Shown here piece by piece: positions 17,755 to 29,567 of a stretch of 64,000 bases of DNA. Source of the DNA: Shewanella abyssi. Its GTDB lineage: Bacteria; Pseudomonadota; Gammaproteobacteria; Enterobacterales; Shewanellaceae. A model generated the notes under the pieces. It had not been told where the DNA came from. It saw nothing but the letters and a program-made list of their open reading frames with translations, and did not search any database. Each line of letters begins with the position of its first letter. The first letter of the stretch is position 1. The stretch is taken from the NCBI RefSeq assembly GCF_023284025.1, contig NZ_JAKIKR010000016.1, positions 1 to 64,000 of the forward strand. The letters run 5' to 3'. The position numbers and the translations under genes are program-made.

Positions 17755-18375
17755 TTAACGGATCAACAAAATGGCGGCAAGAGTAATGAATACTCCGCCG
17801 CTAGTGCGATCAAACCAATGCAGTTTATTGCTGGATTTCAGTGTTGGTGCCAGTACATTTGCCATGCAAGCATAAAGCATAACGAAGCTAAAATCGACGA
17901 CGGCCCAGCTTAGCGCTAAAATGGCTAACTGCGGACCTTGCGGCGCTGTGATATCAATAAATTGTGGGAATAAAGCGGCAAAAAACAGTAGATCTTTTGG
18001 ATTGCTAATGCCGACTAAAAAGGCTTGTTTAAATAGCTGCAGTGGTTTACCACTTCCTTTTGCTTGCGCTAGCTCAAGGCCTCGGCCGTCTGCTTTGGTG
18101 AGCAGCAGTTTTATGCCTAAAAAGAGTAAGTAAGCCCCGCCACACCATTTCAATACCGTGAAACCATATTCCGTTGTATTTAATAGTGCCCCCAAACCAG
18201 CGGCTGATGCCATCATCAATATAAGTGCGGAAGTTACACTACCAAAAGCGGTCGCTAAGCTGCGGCTTTTACCATAATGGATACCGTGTCCCATAGATAA
18301 AACGGCCATCATGCCGGGGGAGATGGCAATAAGCACAATAGCGAACAGGTACAGCAGCCAAGTATCGAGACTCAT
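17755..18375 (-). CDS. LysE/RhtB family amino-acid exporter
   Basis: Membrane protein of 206 aa with about six transmembrane segments. ISPGMMAVLSMGHGIHYGKSRS near the N-terminus and VGISNPKDLLFFAALFPQFI in the middle are the LysE family signatures. Family members export amino acids such as lysine, threonine or homoserine lactones; specificity cannot be read here. It converges with gltS, 17 bp from its stop. Confidence 0.9.
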   Translation of the reverse strand: MSLDTWLLYLFAIVLIAISPGMMAVLSMGHGIHYGKSRSLATAFGSVTSALILMMASAAGLGALLNTTEYGFTVLKWCGGAYLLFLGIKLLLTKADGRGLELAQAKGSGKPLQLFKQAFLVGISNPKDLLFFAALFPQFIDITAPQGPQLAILALSWAVVDFSFVMLYACMANVLAPTLKSSNKLHWFDRTSGGVFITLAAILLIR

Positions 18376-18442
18376 AATATTTTATACAATGTCTAGGATC
18401 AGGCTGCACTATAGCGGGCTAACTATCTTTAGGCAATGGTGC

Positions 18443-18994
18443 TTAGCGCTCAAAATCAGGGATCACTTTTGGATGGCGGCCCTTAATAGAACGATAGAAC
18501 GCAATGATGTTATCCATATCTTGTTGAATGTCATCGGTCGTGTCTTTGCCTATAGGTATGATGACGGTCTTACTGCCGAAATCTAACCCGACAGTGACTA
18601 TTGGCACCTGAGCTTTACTGGCGATATGATAAAACCCTGTTTTCCACCGTGTTACTGAGCTACGCGTGCCTTCTGGAGCGAGTGCTAAGCTAAAGTTAGC
18701 ATTAGTATTAAAGAGTTCAACGACGGCATCGACTAAGTTATTGTTCTTTCTTCTGTCCACTGGGGTGCCGCCCATAGCGCGGAAGAACCAACCCCAAGGC
18801 GGCATAAAAAGCTGATGCTTGCCAAGAAAGTTAACTTTGGCTCCCATAGCGCCACGTGCGAGGAGGCCAATGATAAAATCCCAGTTACTGGTGTGTGGAC
18901 CAACGATAGCGATATATTGATGGGAAGTGGGTAGTTCGCCTGATATTTTCCAGCCGATGATTTTGAGAAATACTTTGCAAAATGATTGAAACAT
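18443..18994 (-). CDS. PlsC-like lysophospholipid acyltransferase family protein
   Basis: Acyltransferase of 183 aa. The HX4D motif is HTSNWD near residue 33, followed by FLGKHQLF, GGTPVDRRK and LALAPEGTRS, the four PlsC-family blocks. Members acylate glycerol-3-phosphate or lysophospholipids at the membrane. The protein is shorter than PlsC (about 245 aa) and lacks a clear N-terminal membrane helix, so its substrate may be different. Neighbours do not indicate a pathway. Confidence 0.85.
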   Translation of the reverse strand: MFQSFCKVFLKIIGWKISGELPTSHQYIAIVGPHTSNWDFIIGLLARGAMGAKVNFLGKHQLFMPPWGWFFRAMGGTPVDRRKNNNLVDAVVELFNTNANFSLALAPEGTRSSVTRWKTGFYHIASKAQVPIVTVGLDFGSKTVIIPIGKDTTDDIQQDMDNIIAFYRSIKGRHPKVIPDFER

Positions 18995-19221
18995 ATAATG
19001 AAAACCGCCCTAGCCTTATTGTGGGTATTATTGCTCTCTGTGACTTATTACCAATGAACAGCCATAATGGGTAACGAGACGTCAGATGCGTATTTGGGTA
19101 TAGTACACTTAATTATCTTAGGAGCTGTTGATCTTTCGAGCTTAGTTTTTTCAACTATTGATCATTGAAATGCAACTGAAGGGTCGCACTTCTTGGCTAT
19201 GTTTACCGTGTGGAGAGAGTC

Positions 19222-19644
19222 ATGTTTAAAAAAGGATTTAGCGTCTTACTACTATGTATGGCATTTAATGCTAATGCAGTACCGACGGATGACATTGCTA
19301 TTGTTTTGGCTGGGCAACAAGCGGCTTGGAATCGCGGTGACTTAGATGAATACATGCAAGGCTATTGGCGTAACGATAACATGCGTTTCGTTTCTAATGG
19401 CAAGTTTCGCTATGGCTGGGAAGAAACTCTTGCTGCATATAAAAAGCATTACCCCGATAAGGCGACTTTGGGTAAGCTGACTTTCACTATCAAAGAAACC
19501 AAAATGCTGAGCAATTATGCGGCGGTTGTTGTTGGTCGTTGGGCGCTTGAACGGGCTAAGGATAACCCAAGTGGTGTATTTACACTGCTAGTGGAGAAGA
19601 TAGATGATCGCTGGGTGATAACCCATGATCATACCTCCGATTAG
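19222..19644 (+). CDS. Exported NTF2-like (SnoaL/DUF4440-type) protein
   Basis: Protein of 140 aa. The first ~19 residues (MFKKGFSVLLLCMAFNANA) are a signal peptide, so it is periplasmic. The mature part has the NTF2-like pattern: DDIAIVLAGQQAAWNRGDLDEYM, then WEETLAAYKKHYP and a C-terminal WVITHDHTS. No catalytic assignment is possible. The ATG at 19222 is preceded by GGAGAGAG; an in-frame GTG at 19210 is disfavoured because the RBS would then lie inside the gene. Confidence 0.8.
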   Translation: MFKKGFSVLLLCMAFNANAVPTDDIAIVLAGQQAAWNRGDLDEYMQGYWRNDNMRFVSNGKFRYGWEETLAAYKKHYPDKATLGKLTFTIKETKMLSNYAAVVVGRWALERAKDNPSGVFTLLVEKIDDRWVITHDHTSD

Positions 19645-19703
19645 CATCACCAAGGGAGCTACCATTAGTGGCAATCAATGCAAGCACCAAGGATGGTGTG
19701 AAT

Positions 19704-19730
19704 GTCAGTTATGCAGGAGCAATAACTGAC
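19704..19730. repeat. Inverted repeat downstream of the NTF2-like gene
   Basis: A 9-bp inverted repeat, GTCAGTTAT (19704-19712) and ATAACTGAC (19722-19730), lies between two convergent genes. It may act as a weak terminator. Confidence 0.4.
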
Positions 19731-19813
19731 CTTGATTAAAGCCCATTGAATTCCCACTGAATCCTGCATCTTCAGGTGGGATGGGTATAGGTCATCACCT
19801 AAGCAGCTTTTTT

Positions 19814-20563
19814 CTAAAAGCTAAAATCATTCCGACCTAGATTTCTGCCTTTTCCATCATAACGTACTTCAGAAAACTGCACCTTGCCTCGCTTATCTTT
19901 CAAAATAATACTGGTCGAACGGGTACCGTATTCTTGGTGTTGGATATAGATCGATGAAAGGTGGCGCTCCCACTCTAAACTCACCCCCGTTTGCGGCAAA
20001 TCAGCGTCTGGAGCCTGTGTCCCATCCTTCATAATTGCCAGTAATGAATCGATACAGGGATTGCTGTTATTGGTTATATGCGCCTGAATAGCTTGGGTGC
20101 CGCGTGACATTTTGGGCCAAATATCATCGAGTGCGCCGTTACTAATAGAGTGAAACCCAGCGGTTAGTTGGTTGAGCCGTTTAGCGCGACTGTCAAAACA
20201 ATATAACGCCTTTTCATCGCCATATAGTAGATTGAATGGATTATAGAATGGGCTATAACGTGCTAACCATGACTCATCTATACCATCGTTAATGAGTGCT
20301 TTTAGGACTAACTCTCCGCGGCTTTTCATATCTGACTGAATTAACTCAGGATCGCGAATGTTGGTTAATCCAGCGATAAGTCCATTTTGATTAACACCTA
20401 GCCAAGTACCGCCAGCCTCTAGATCTTTGCCTGCAAGTAGTCGGTTTTGCTTAGGCCAAAAGTGAGCGGCTTCCGTTGGGCGATGGTGAAATTCATCTCG
20501 ATTGGCGCAAATGATCAGCGGGTATTCTGGGTGTGCCTCGAGGGCGACAAATAGAATGCACAT
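19814..20563 (-). CDS. NRDE/TANGO2 family protein (DUF833)
   Basis: Protein of 249 aa beginning MCILFVALEAHPEYPLIICANRDEFHHRP, which contains the Asn-Arg-Asp-Glu motif naming the family; the Cys2 start is typical of Ntn-hydrolase-like folds. GGTWLGVNQNGLIAGLTNIR and a late YGTRSTSIIL are also conserved. Human TANGO2 is linked to heme and acyl-CoA handling; the bacterial role is unsettled. It is transcribed in the same direction as the upstream permease, 74 bp away. Confidence 0.88.
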   Translation of the reverse strand: MCILFVALEAHPEYPLIICANRDEFHHRPTEAAHFWPKQNRLLAGKDLEAGGTWLGVNQNGLIAGLTNIRDPELIQSDMKSRGELVLKALINDGIDESWLARYSPFYNPFNLLYGDEKALYCFDSRAKRLNQLTAGFHSISNGALDDIWPKMSRGTQAIQAHITNNSNPCIDSLLAIMKDGTQAPDADLPQTGVSLEWERHLSSIYIQHQEYGTRSTSIILKDKRGKVQFSEVRYDGKGRNLGRNDFSF

Positions 20564-20637
20564 AAGCCAACATAAAATGGAGTGATGAGTACAGACTAAT
20601 ACTCATCTCCAAGAAAAGCCATAAAGCGGTTATCAAC

Positions 20638-22185
20638 CTAGTGGTGATGATGACCCTTGTCATGAGAATGCTCATGAGAGTGGTTCTTAGCTTTATGCAA
20701 CATCAGTCGGCTCATAAACTTACGTGGACCTAAACGCAGTAGGCTAGCAGCAAACAAGGCCGCCACTATCCAAAGGCTAATACTGTTGACAAGGGTGGGC
20801 AAATGTCCCAATGCCTGCCATTGCGGTTGGATCCATTCGATAACGACGAGCAACGTAAAGAGCATGGCAAACAATGCTAGCCTCTGCGGCCACCCCATCA
20901 GCTTAAGTTGCACGAAGTTAATGATCGGAGCGGCAATTAATGGCAACATCACCGCTGTTGTCGTCCAGCCACTATAAGCCAATGAAAGCGATAGCACTGC
21001 TGCGCCGAGGTTGCAAAAGCGCATTGGTAAAAACACCAGTAGTAATACCGCAACTTGCACCAATGGATTGGATAAAGGGACGGCTGGATGACCGATCAAG
21101 TTGGCTAAAATAAGGCTAAGTACAATCCATGGTGCACTGCGGTCAATTAAGTGAGCAAAGCCAAAACGCACAGCGGAAGTGGGTAGTGAATCGTGGGGGT
21201 CGGTTGGTTCAATCTTGTAATAAGTTAACAGAGTACCAATTATGAGTACGGCAACGGCCTGGATGAGGGCAAACATTGGTCCAAGTAAAAAGCCGGAAAT
21301 GATGATCGCTTCAGGGCCCAGTAATCGTTGTAACCAACGTCGACCGAGCCCGGGGTTTTGTGGCGATAGGCCAAAGTGAAAACGAATACTGGCAACGGCA
21401 TAACTAAGTAACAAGATCGGCGCGATGGTGAGCATCCAATCTAATAGATATTCAGTTGAATGGCTGTGACTATGCTGGTGGTCTTGGCCACCAGAGTCCA
21501 TCATTAATAACAAGAAGAGTAGTCCTATACCAAACAAGCTGCCGATCCCTGCTTGATACTCAAACCGACCTTGCTTGTCTGTATTTGGCTGTCCGTGAGG
21601 TTGATGCAGCACCACATGCAATATTGAACCAGTGACAAACGCCTGTAAATAAACTGTATTTTCAAGACTTAGGTGCGACAACAGTTGTTCGCCAGCAAAG
21701 TAGCCAATGCCAGTTAATAGCATCATGCCAGCCAAAACTAACATAGCCCAACGGCTACCCACTTGGGGCTTTAACAGCCACCATATGGCGACACCGACAG
21801 GCAATCTGTGCAAGATGATTCCCAGAGCCAGCAGTGGAGAGTTCCCGTCTTGCTGGGCCAAAATCATCGCACCGCCATCGGTAATGGTATGCAGTAATAG
21901 CCCACCAATGCCTAAAATAAGAGTTAGATTATGGGTGACTTCAGAATACCGATGGAATAAGCGCTCGCTTAGGGTGGGGCCCCAAATGCCAATAATGACA
22001 AACACGATTGCTAGGAAGCCGCCGTGCTCTAACAGTTCGGGTAAGATGTGGATCAGCACCAAGCCGCCTAAAGAAACGAATATAAATCCGTCTAGGCCTT
22101 TTTGTAACCCTGTCCCCGATGAAAAAAATCGGTAAAACAAGGGCCCTAATAATAGTGCGATACAGCTAGATAAGAGATATAGCAT
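20638..22185 (-). CDS. ZIP-like plus ArsP/YraQ-type permease fusion, His-rich tail
   Basis: Membrane protein of 515 aa in two halves. Residues 1-~190 look like a ZIP-family metal transporter (HILPELLEHGG, LHTITDGGAMI, LHRLPVGVAIW). After a linker rich in His (QDHQHSHSHSTEY), residues ~245-490 resemble the predicted permease family PF03773 (ArsP/YraQ). The tail is His-rich (HSHEHSHDKGHHHH), as expected for metal binding. A divalent metal transport role is inferred; substrate and direction are unknown. It appears to be the first gene before the NRDE gene. Confidence 0.7.
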   Translation of the reverse strand: MLYLLSSCIALLLGPLFYRFFSSGTGLQKGLDGFIFVSLGGLVLIHILPELLEHGGFLAIVFVIIGIWGPTLSERLFHRYSEVTHNLTLILGIGGLLLHTITDGGAMILAQQDGNSPLLALGIILHRLPVGVAIWWLLKPQVGSRWAMLVLAGMMLLTGIGYFAGEQLLSHLSLENTVYLQAFVTGSILHVVLHQPHGQPNTDKQGRFEYQAGIGSLFGIGLLFLLLMMDSGGQDHQHSHSHSTEYLLDWMLTIAPILLLSYAVASIRFHFGLSPQNPGLGRRWLQRLLGPEAIIISGFLLGPMFALIQAVAVLIIGTLLTYYKIEPTDPHDSLPTSAVRFGFAHLIDRSAPWIVLSLILANLIGHPAVPLSNPLVQVAVLLLVFLPMRFCNLGAAVLSLSLAYSGWTTTAVMLPLIAAPIINFVQLKLMGWPQRLALFAMLFTLLVVIEWIQPQWQALGHLPTLVNSISLWIVAALFAASLLRLGPRKFMSRLMLHKAKNHSHEHSHDKGHHHH

Positions 22186-22414
22186 GGGGATCCCATTTAA
22201 AACCGCGAGTGCGAAAAAACGCCATAGTATACCAGTGTTAAGGGTAATTAGCAGTGCGATAAACTGAATTTACATTGCACGATTACCACAACAGAATTCA
22301 AGTTAATTGTGAATGTATTAATACCGAGTGCAAATATTTTATAACTTTTTGTTAGCTTTACTGTAAAACATTATAGAATAATCATCTATTCAAGCAATTA
22401 GGCGTGAACAAGTA

Positions 22415-23014
22415 ATGGATACAATGGATACCTTCTCTGCGGCAGTCATGCTTTTTTTAATCATGGATCCGTTAGGCAATTTACCCATATTTGCCTCTAT
22501 ATTGCGTCATATTGAGCCTAAAAAGCGTCGTCGTGTGTTGATCCGTGAGTTGTTATTCGCCTTAGCCATTATGCTGTTATTTCTATTTGCGGGCGAAGCG
22601 ATCCTTAATTTCCTTAATCTACGTTCTGAATCAGTGAGTATTGCGGGCGGTATCATTCTGTTTTTGATTGCGATTAGAATGATCTTCCCACAGCCGGGCG
22701 GAGTCGTCGGACTTGCGGCAGGTGAAGAGCCCTTCATTGTGCCAATGGCGATCCCACTGATGGCGGGCCCTTCCGTGTTAGCGGCGCTTATTCTGCTCGC
22801 CCATACCGATGGCAGCAGAATGATGGACTGGACCGTCGCATTACTTGCCGCCTGGGGAGTCAGTGCCATCATTCTGTTATTTTATAAAGTCTTTACCAAA
22901 GTGCTTGGAGAGAAGGGCTTAACGGCGGTAGAGCGACTTATGGGAATGGTATTGGTGATGATCTCGGTGCAGATGTTTCTCGATGGTATTGCGAGCTACA
23001 TGAAGTCCCTCTAG
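22415..23014 (+). CDS. MarC family integral membrane protein (YhgN-like)
   Basis: Membrane protein of 199 aa with six hydrophobic segments. FLIMDPLGNLPIFASIL near the N-terminus, AGGIILFLIAIRMIFP and VPMAIPLMAGPSVLAALIL are MarC-family signatures and the length equals E. coli YhgN (197 aa). Function is unknown: the early link of MarC to antibiotic resistance was not upheld. A stem-loop follows the stop codon. Confidence 0.9.
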   Translation: MDTMDTFSAAVMLFLIMDPLGNLPIFASILRHIEPKKRRRVLIRELLFALAIMLLFLFAGEAILNFLNLRSESVSIAGGIILFLIAIRMIFPQPGGVVGLAAGEEPFIVPMAIPLMAGPSVLAALILLAHTDGSRMMDWTVALLAAWGVSAIILLFYKVFTKVLGEKGLTAVERLMGMVLVMISVQMFLDGIASYMKSL

Positions 23015-23033
23015 TCATAAAATATTGCCTTGA

Positions 23034-23058
23034 TTGGTGTAACGGCTGGTTACGCCAA
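23034..23058 (+). terminator. Stem-loop after the marC-family gene
   Basis: TTGGTGTAAC (23034-23043) and GTTACGCCAA (23049-23058) pair with one G-U over a 5-nt loop, 20 bp past the stop codon. The downstream sequence is A-rich rather than U-rich, so efficiency is uncertain. Confidence 0.5.
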
Positions 23059-23125
23059 CAAAATTTAAAGAGGTTAGGTTGTAACACAAGTGTTGCAGAA
23101 CAAATACTAGCCTGTAATACTCTGA

Positions 23126-25333
<2,208 letters not shown>

Positions 25334-25503
25334 GATGGGTATACAGATCTGCCGTAGGTTATTTCAATTACGGCATGATCTCTGTTATAAAAAAGATATA
25401 AAATTGACAACTAATTGGCAACAACGCAGTCTGATTGTTAACAGAGTGAAAGAGTTCTAAGCGGGATAAGTAGCATCAAGATGCTAATAAAGGAGCGACT
25501 AAC

Positions 25504-28332
25504 ATGAAAGTTTTTTTCCGAAAGAGTGCCATTATTAGCTTTCTAATTAGTGTTTTTCTAACCATGAATGCCGCATTGGCGCTGCCTATTAATGGCACCA
25601 CTTCAGATGCCAATATTGTCGATAAAGAGCGTGTGCTTTATTGGTTGATTAAGCGAGGTGAAGTCGCTAGTAGTGCATCTGATGCGGAAAAAAACCAGGC
25701 TGTGGAAGCGTTTATCGGCCATGCAAAAAGGCCGCAAAAAATATCCTTACGTGAAGCGCGCTATGAGGCAGCTCGACTGCAACAGAGTAAGCAAAAAGGT
25801 AACTTGGTCAGTTTTGCTGCGCCACAAGCACAAAGTATTACCAATAAAACCGTAAAGGTGTTGGCGATACTGATCGATTTCCCCGATCTTCCTCACGACA
25901 GTAATGGTCTAAGCAGCAGCGATACCGACATGTATTACAGCTCATACGCCGCTGAGCATTATAACAACTTACTGTTTTCGGCCAATGGCTATGCGGGTCC
26001 CAATGGGCAAACATTGATGACCGGCTATGAATACTATCAGGCCGAATCTGGTGGCAGTTTCTTTTTTACCGGAGACATTAAAGGTTGGTATCGGGCGCTA
26101 AACAGTGCAGCTATTTATGGTGCTAACGATAGTTCAGATAATGATATTGGTGCAATCGATCTGGTAAAAGAAGCTGTTAGTGCCGCCTTAGCGACAATGA
26201 GTAGTGCTGAATTAGCGAGCTATGATATCGAAGACCCGTTCGATATTAACCAAAATGGTAACTTAAATGAGCCCGATGGTGAGATAGATCATGTGATGAT
26301 CTTTCATTCCAGCATAGGTGAAGAGACAGGGGGAGGGATGTTAGGGGCTGATGCAATTTGGTCGCATCGCTCATCAACTACTCCCTACACTATTCCTGGC
26401 ACTAGCATGAAACTGGCGAGTTATACGGTTCAACCGATTGATGCAGCACTGGGCGTATGCGTACATGAGTTCGGCCATGATCTTGGTTTACCTGATGAAT
26501 ACGATATCAGCAATGAAGGCAAAGGTTCGCCTGTCGGTTTTTGGTCTGTGATGGCTTCAGGTAGTTGGGCTGGTGCAATTCGAGGTACAGAGCCGACTGG
26601 ATTTAGCCCTTATGCCCGTTCGTATTTGCAAGATAAATACCAAGGGAATTGGCTTTCTGAGCAAAAATTACAACTAAGCAGCTTGGATTCATCTGGACTG
26701 GACGTCGCTATTGTCGCGGCGGTGAATCATGATCAAGTCAACCAGATTTCGCTGGCTATTCCGGCGGAAGATATCAGCTTTAAGACCCCATACACTGGTG
26801 AATATCAGTTTTATTCCGATCAAGGTGACATGATCAATCATGCCATGTCGTTTGATGTCGAACTGCCCATTGCGACACCGTTAACGCTATCGATGAAGGC
26901 GCATTGGAGTATTGAGGTCGATTATGACTATGCCCAAATTATGGTTGATGGTACGGCGTTGGAAGGTAATTACACTAAAGCCAGCAATAACATCAACTCA
27001 GCTCGCAATATTCTAACGGGAAAATCGACTGATTTGGCTGCTGCTGAAGGCACAAATGGCTGGGTCGAGCTTGAGTATGACTTAAGCCCCTATGCCGGGC
27101 GCAATGTGCGCTTATCTATCAATTACGCTACCGATCAGGCTGTTGGCGATTACGGTGTGGTGATTGATGATATCACCATTAAGCAAGCCGACATTCAGGT
27201 GTTGTTTAACGGTGCGGAAACTTCATCTGACATTGCTTACGCGGGCTTTTTACGACTAACAGACAAACGTCCAGGTAAGGATCGCCGCTACATTGTCCAA
27301 CTGCGCAGCCAAGAGGGCGTTGACAAAGGCTTGCTAAGTCAGCGTTATGATCCTGGGATGGTACTTTGGTTTGAGAACAACGATTATAGCGCTAATGAAG
27401 TCAGCAAGCATGCTGGCTACAGCTTGATTGGTGTCGTCGATGCCGATCAAAATTTAATGGGTAGCTTAGATAGTGAGTTTCAGATCCGTGATGCAGCGTT
27501 TAGCTTATATAATCAGTCTTTTTTCAGTTATAACGGCGTGGATGATGAACATTTATCAGCGAATAAACTGTTTGATGACGCTAACGACTATGGGGCACCA
27601 CTGCAGCCTGAATCGGGTATGGTGTTACCTGAGCTCGGTTTGTCGATTGAGGTGATGACACAAGCTGAGAATAGCAGTAGTGCTACCGTACAGTTTACCT
27701 ATCGCGGAGCGGTAGAACCGTCGACAGAGTTGAGCGCCGTTATTTCCCACAGTCAGCAAGGTGGTCAAGTTACTTTTGTGGCCGACGTCAGTGGTGGTGA
27801 TGGCAATTACCAGTATGCATGGGACTTTGGTGTTGATAATGCAACGAGTAATGAGGCTGCACCTAGCTATACCTATAACGATGCCGGCAGTTATTTAGTC
27901 ACGCTGACTATTACTGATGGTAATGGCGTTGAGTTTACCAATAACACCACGGTCAATGTTAGCGCAGCACTTGATGTTGGATTTACATTGACCGTGAATG
28001 ATTTAGTGGTGACATTTAATAATAAATCGGTAGGCGGTAGTGGTGAGCTGAGCTACGCATGGCAATTTGGTGATGGTGATACAAGTACCGAAACATCACC
28101 AACACATAGCTATGGGGCAGCTGGTAATTATACCGCGACTCTAACAGTCACTGATAGTGTCGGAAAAATGGGTGTTATGACAGGGGTTATCAACGTTGGT
28201 ACACCCGTGACGACAACGCCTCAGAAGAGTAGTTCAGGCTCTAGCGGCGGTGGTTTAGGGATGTTATCAATAGGGCTATTGTGTTTGCTGGTGGGTTATC
28301 GACGCAAAAAGATGCTACTCAGTAGAATTTAA
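25504..28332 (+). CDS. Secreted M6 family metalloprotease with two PKD domains and GlyGly-CTERM
   Basis: Exported protease of 942 aa. Order: signal peptide (~1-27, ending ALA), propeptide, M6/immune-inhibitor-A-like catalytic domain with zinc motif HEFGHDLGLPDEYD (residues 321-334), a region with a WVELEYDLSPYAGRNV carbohydrate-binding-like fold, PKD domains at about 743-822 and 822-898 (YAWDFG, YAWQFGDGD), and a C-terminal GSSGGGLGMLS-hydrophobic-YRRKK tail. That tail is a GlyGly-CTERM signal, processed by rhombosortase in type II secreting bacteria. AAAGGAG precedes the ATG. It likely degrades extracellular protein. Confidence 0.93.
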   Translation: MKVFFRKSAIISFLISVFLTMNAALALPINGTTSDANIVDKERVLYWLIKRGEVASSASDAEKNQAVEAFIGHAKRPQKISLREARYEAARLQQSKQKGNLVSFAAPQAQSITNKTVKVLAILIDFPDLPHDSNGLSSSDTDMYYSSYAAEHYNNLLFSANGYAGPNGQTLMTGYEYYQAESGGSFFFTGDIKGWYRALNSAAIYGANDSSDNDIGAIDLVKEAVSAALATMSSAELASYDIEDPFDINQNGNLNEPDGEIDHVMIFHSSIGEETGGGMLGADAIWSHRSSTTPYTIPGTSMKLASYTVQPIDAALGVCVHEFGHDLGLPDEYDISNEGKGSPVGFWSVMASGSWAGAIRGTEPTGFSPYARSYLQDKYQGNWLSEQKLQLSSLDSSGLDVAIVAAVNHDQVNQISLAIPAEDISFKTPYTGEYQFYSDQGDMINHAMSFDVELPIATPLTLSMKAHWSIEVDYDYAQIMVDGTALEGNYTKASNNINSARNILTGKSTDLAAAEGTNGWVELEYDLSPYAGRNVRLSINYATDQAVGDYGVVIDDITIKQADIQVLFNGAETSSDIAYAGFLRLTDKRPGKDRRYIVQLRSQEGVDKGLLSQRYDPGMVLWFENNDYSANEVSKHAGYSLIGVVDADQNLMGSLDSEFQIRDAAFSLYNQSFFSYNGVDDEHLSANKLFDDANDYGAPLQPESGMVLPELGLSIEVMTQAENSSSATVQFTYRGAVEPSTELSAVISHSQQGGQVTFVADVSGGDGNYQYAWDFGVDNATSNEAAPSYTYNDAGSYLVTLTITDGNGVEFTNNTTVNVSAALDVGFTLTVNDLVVTFNNKSVGGSGELSYAWQFGDGDTSTETSPTHSYGAAGNYTATLTVTDSVGKMGVMTGVINVGTPVTTTPQKSSSGSSGGGLGMLSIGLLCLLVGYRRKKMLLSRI

Positions 28333-28345
28333 AACTGGGTAGTTT

Positions 28346-28365
28346 GGGCAATCCTATGATTGCCC
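28346..28365. terminator. Hairpin between convergent M6 protease and ubiC
   Basis: A perfect 8-bp inverted repeat GGGCAATC/GATTGCCC with a 4-nt loop lies 13 bp past the protease stop and 25 bp past the ubiC stop on the other strand. It has no strong U tract. Confidence 0.55.
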
Positions 28366-28389
28366 TGAACAAAACGAATGCAAATAGTA

Positions 28390-28959
28390 CTATTTAGGCA
28401 GTGCCGCAATGGCTTTTTGAGCGGCAGGCAGAAATATTTCGCTGACAATGAGCTGCTCCTGTTCATGTTGGAAATAACGGCGACGCCCCCATAGTGCGCT
28501 GCTGGTATCTTGGTTTAGCGATTCGGCCAGCATGGCTATTTTGCTGCAAGGTTCAAAGTGAGCGACTTCAATTTTTCCTGGCGTGAATTCATCTTTTGAA
28601 TAGAGTAATTCACCGAGCGGTCTAACACCCAAACCAAGAAAGTCCTGCTGTTTTTTTTCGAGTAAACGTCCCGGAATTAATGTGCGAGCAAAAACCCAAG
28701 GCACACCATCGAGTACCAACAACACCTCTCTAATCCACACTTGTTGATAGTCTGGATACTCATTTGTCAGCGGCGACAGGGTATCTTCACCGAGCACTTT
28801 CACTTCAAAATGTTGGCATTGTGCTTTGAGCTTTTCAGTCAAACTGCTGGTGCTTAGCAGCCAATCTTTAAAAGGCGGCGGCGGAAAATTAGTTATTTTG
28901 TCTGGTGAAATCCACTTAATTGATTCACCATAGGGAAAGCTTAACCTAGTCACACTCAT
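28390..28959 (-). CDS. ubiC: Chorismate lyase
   Basis: Protein of 189 aa, slightly longer than E. coli UbiC (165 aa). It converts chorismate to 4-hydroxybenzoate and pyruvate, the first committed step of ubiquinone synthesis. The conserved features are [23 protein letters not shown] and [12 protein letters not shown], including the arginines and the glutamate family members use to hold chorismate, and a late WGRRRYF motif. No ubiA follows. Confidence 0.9.
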   Translation of the reverse strand: MSVTRLSFPYGESIKWISPDKITNFPPPPFKDWLLSTSSLTEKLKAQCQHFEVKVLGEDTLSPLTNEYPDYQQVWIREVLLVLDGVPWVFARTLIPGRLLEKKQQDFLGLGVRPLGELLYSKDEFTPGKIEVAHFEPCSKIAMLAESLNQDTSSALWGRRRYFQHEQEQLIVSEIFLPAAQKAIAALPK

Positions 28960-29112
28960 CTAATTCTCGGTACAATGTTAGCAACCGAAGCAGTCTAGCA
29001 TGCCGGTGTCGTCCCAGATAGCCGTTGTCGGCTTTGAACGGCTAGGTTGGCGTGATATAAAATAGCATGAGATTTTGTCTCATCACATATCGACCAGGGG
29101 ATCATTTTCACC

Positions 29113-29514
29113 ATGAAAAAAATTATTGCGATATTACTCTTAGGCCTAAGTTGCAGTTTTAGTCTGTTGGCTGCGGATGAAAAACCGCTTGAGGAATACG
29201 CTTATTACGGTTTTGAGCCAGAGATCGTCACTAACTACATTTCGAATCGAAATAAGTTGGGTTATGTCAGACTCAGTGTTGAGTTGATGGTTAAAGATCC
29301 AGAAGATCTCGTTAGTTTAGAAAGGCACGATCCCTTGCTACGAGCCGCAATCGTTGAGATCTTGGGTAACCAAACAGAAGACAAGGTGAAGTCCTTAACG
29401 GGAAAAGAGGAAATTAGGCGTGAGTGTTATGAGGTGGTCAATCGCCTACTAGAGCAAGAAACAGGGAAGGATTTGGTGGTTAATCTACTCTTTACTAAAT
29501 ACCTGTACGATTAA
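29113..29514 (+). CDS. Orphan FliL-like periplasmic protein
   Basis: Protein of 133 aa with an N-terminal signal peptide (MKKIIAILLLGLSCSFSLLA). The remainder resembles FliL: FEPEIVTNY, then LGYVRLSVELMVKDPEDL, LRAAIVEILGNQTEDKVKSLTGKEEIR and a C-terminal VVNLLFTKYLYD, matching the family pattern of stator-associated SPFH-like proteins. Unlike flagellar FliL it has no flagellar genes nearby and a cleavable-looking leader rather than a retained anchor. It is divergent from ubiC. Its role is unknown. Confidence 0.8.
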   Translation: MKKIIAILLLGLSCSFSLLAADEKPLEEYAYYGFEPEIVTNYISNRNKLGYVRLSVELMVKDPEDLVSLERHDPLLRAAIVEILGNQTEDKVKSLTGKEEIRRECYEVVNRLLEQETGKDLVVNLLFTKYLYD

Positions 29515-29567
29515 AACCCATATTTAACTTTTACGCTGGCATAACCAACAGATGCTGCTGAGTGAAC

